A stretch of DNA of 6,946 nt, from contig JAGVHM010000194.1 in assembly GCA_020056545.1 (NCBI GenBank), forward strand, positions 1 through 6,946, given 5' to 3'. This stretch comes from a bacterium. GTDB taxonomy: Bacteria; Desulfobacterota; Deferrimicrobia; Deferrimicrobiales; Deferrimicrobiaceae. Shown in pieces: positions 5,894 to 6,946 of the stretch. The translations under genes and the position numbers were made by a program. The first letter of the stretch is position 1. The number at the start of each line of letters is the position of its first letter. The notes below the pieces were generated by a model. The model was given only the letters and a program-made list of their open reading frames with translations, was not told the origin of the DNA and searched no databases.

Positions 5894-5922
5894 AATGTAT
5901 CTTGAAAGCATTGATTTTTCAA
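5894..5922 (-). promoter_or_regulatory. Promoter for the ATPase/kinase-STAS-HD-GYP operon
   Basis: The minus strand shows TTGAAA (5922-5917, 5/6 match to the -35 consensus), a 17-nt spacer, and TACATT (5899-5894) as -10. Transcription would begin near 5887, giving a leader of about 30 nt with AGAGG (5872-5868) 10 nt before ATG 5857. This supports the 5857 start, since in-frame ATGs at 5911 and 6034 lie upstream of that transcription start. Confidence 0.55.
5902..5922. repeat. Inverted repeat TTGAAA-N9-TTTCAA between divergent genes
   Basis: TTGAAA (5902-5907) and TTTCAA (5917-5922) form a perfect 6-bp inverted repeat with a 9-nt centre in the AT-rich region between the signalling operon and the radical SAM gene. 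The right arm is also the predicted -35 box of the minus-strand operon. It could be a regulator site or simply a -35 box with a chance partner. Confidence 0.35.
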
Positions 5923-5931
5923 AAAAATATT

Positions 5932-5938
5932 GGGAAGG
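5932..5938 (+). promoter_or_regulatory. Ribosome binding site deciding the TTG start of the radical SAM gene
   Basis: GGGAAGG lies 8 nt before TTG 5947. The later in-frame GTGs at 5968 and 6001 would cut into or remove the conserved KPSRY start region of the family, so this site and TTG are preferred. Confidence 0.65.
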
Positions 5939-5946
5939 TCGTTTAA

Positions 5947-6946
5947 TTGAGAGCCATACCACATTTCGTGCAAAAACCTTCCCGGTACAGCGGTACCGAG
6001 GTGAGGCGGCCGCTCCTCGGCTGGGACGAGGCAAAAACCCGCGTCCTGCTCGCCTTCCCGGACGTCTATGAAATCGGCATGTCGCACCTCGGCACGCTCC
6101 TGCTGCACGAAATCATCAACTCCCGCGCGGGCACCCTCTGCGAGCGCGTGTTCGCGCCCTGGACGGACATGGAGGAGCATCTGCGGACAAGCGGTATCCC
6201 GCTGGAATCGCTGGAATCCGGGCGGCCGGCGCGCGAATTCGACGTCATCGGATTTTCCCTCTGCTACGAGCTGACATACACAAACGTCCTTGCCATGCTC
6301 GATCTCGCAGGGATTCCGCTGTTCCGTCAGGACCGGAAGGAAACCGACCCGCTCGTCATCGGCGGCGGGGTCTGCACGCTCAACCCGGCACCCGTGGCCC
6401 CGTTCTTCGACGCCCTCCTCGTCGGAGACGGCGAGGAGGCGGCGCTGGAAATCGTTTCCTGCGTCGAGTCGTGGAAGGAACGGAAGGAACCCCGGCGCGA
6501 TCTGCTGTCCGGGCTTGCCAGGATCGCAGGCGTGTACGTTCCGGGGGTTTCCACGCAGGTTTCTCGACGGGTTCTGCCAGACCTGGCCGCATCTCCCCTT
6601 CTTCCGGCGCCGATACTCCCGGCGATGCGCATCGTCCACGATCGCCTGAGCCTCGAGATCTCGCGCGGCTGCACGAGAGGTTGCAGGTTCTGCCAGGCGG
6701 GATACGCATACCGTCCGGTGCGGGAGCGCGACCCGCTGCTTCTTCTCCGCTACCTGCAGGAATCCGCGCCAAAGACAGGGTTCGACGAGGTCGGGCTGCT
6801 CTCCCTTTCCGCGGCGGACTACGGCTGTATCGACCGTCTGATCACAGAGGCGATGGAAACGCTGTCGCCGGAGCGGATTTCCGTTTCGCTCCCCTCCATC
6901 CGGCTCGACGCGCTGAAGGAAAACACCGTGCGCCAGATCCGCAAGG
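5947..6946 (+). CDS. B12-binding-type radical SAM protein (TIGR03960 family), 5' part
   Basis: The frame from TTG 5947 stays open to the right edge (333 codons), so the 3' end is missing. The N-terminus carries KPSRYSGTEV (10-19) and LLAFPDVYEIGMSHLG (34-49), the hallmark opening of this family. A cobalamin-binding-like domain follows, with FDVIGFSLCYELTYTN (98-113) and PLVIGGGVCTLNPAPVAPFFD (within 136-156). The radical SAM core begins near residue 232, with RGCTRGCRFCQAGY (240-253); its CxxxCxxC cysteines C242, C246 and C249 would bind the [4Fe-4S] cluster. LSLSAADY and VSLPSIRLD follow as expected. Members are about 600 aa, or longer when fused to the TIGR03936 domain; the rest lies outside. 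The role of the family is not established; in related genomes it is often near rRNA/tRNA-processing or cell-shape genes, which I cannot see here. A TAA (5944-5946) stands directly before the start, so the gene cannot begin further upstream. Confidence 0.9.
   Translation, partial: MRAIPHFVQKPSRYSGTEVRRPLLGWDEAKTRVLLAFPDVYEIGMSHLGTLLLHEIINSRAGTLCERVFAPWTDMEEHLRTSGIPLESLESGRPAREFDVIGFSLCYELTYTNVLAMLDLAGIPLFRQDRKETDPLVIGGGVCTLNPAPVAPFFDALLVGDGEEAALEIVSCVESWKERKEPRRDLLSGLARIAGVYVPGVSTQVSRRVLPDLAASPLLPAPILPAMRIVHDRLSLEISRGCTRGCRFCQAGYAYRPVRERDPLLLLRYLQESAPKTGFDEVGLLSLSAADYGCIDRLITEAMETLSPERISVSLPSIRLDALKENTVRQIRK

Noticed and set aside
5858..6034. N-terminal extension of the ATPase/kinase gene to a start at 6034 (59 more codons)
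   Set aside because: It would overlap the 5' end of the divergent radical SAM gene by 88 bp, crosses the predicted promoter, and has no family motif; the conserved FYGREEEL region starts just after ATG 5857.
6482..6493. 12-mer GGAAGGAACCCC shared with the gntR leader on the other strand
   Set aside because: A match of this length is expected by chance a few times in a two-strand comparison of about 7 kb; one copy lies within coding sequence.
5848..6639. Minus-strand open frame (263 codons) opposite the radical SAM gene
   Set aside because: The plus strand carries the family motifs and the CxxxCxxC motif begins just beyond it; the antisense frame has none.

Overview
This is a GC-rich bacterial chromosomal window, densely coded, with codons strongly biased to G or C at the third position. 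Its gene set is a selenocysteine synthase, an FCD-type GntR regulator, an HD-GYP phosphodiesterase and a B12-binding radical SAM protein of the TIGR03960 type. Together these suggest an anaerobic or microaerophilic Desulfobacterota ('deltaproteobacterial') lineage; that assignment is an inference from gene content and style, not a proof. No mobile element, CRISPR array, rRNA or tRNA was seen.

Left part (1-1010, minus strand): a FadR/FCD-type GntR regulator is followed 26 nt later by the 5' end of selA, which runs off the left edge. The pair sits behind a good sigma70-like promoter (perfect TTGACA, 17-nt spacer). An imperfect palindrome, TGTAT-N5-ATACA, lies between the -35 and -10 boxes and is a natural candidate for autoregulation. 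Divergent from it on the plus strand is a 262-aa AP-endonuclease-2/xylose-isomerase-like TIM-barrel protein (1116-1904). Its leader contains a strong GC hairpin.

Central part (1933-5857, minus strand): a tight three-gene signalling operon, which is the most interesting part of the window. The first gene encodes a 763-aa fusion. It has an AAA/STAND-like P-loop ATPase at the N-terminus, a middle part that may be a degenerate restriction-endonuclease-like domain, and an RsbW/SpoIIAB-type serine-kinase ATPase domain (HATPase_c) at the C-terminus. Nine bases later comes a 117-aa STAS anti-anti-sigma-type protein with the phospho-acceptor serine in place. Overlapping its end by 26 nt is a 431-aa protein with a GAF-like region and a complete HD-GYP domain for c-di-GMP hydrolysis. 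The likely logic is partner switching: the fused ATPase/kinase phosphorylates the STAS protein in response to some input, and the HD-GYP protein is a candidate output or partner. No sigma factor and no PP2C phosphatase lie in the window.

Right part (5947-6946, plus strand): the 5' 1.0 kb of a B12-binding radical SAM protein with a CxxxCxxC cluster motif, divergent from the signalling operon across an AT-rich 89-bp intergenic stretch. The gntR, HD-GYP and radical SAM genes appear to start at TTG, each preceded by a strong Shine-Dalgarno sequence. selA and the radical SAM gene are both cut by the window edges.
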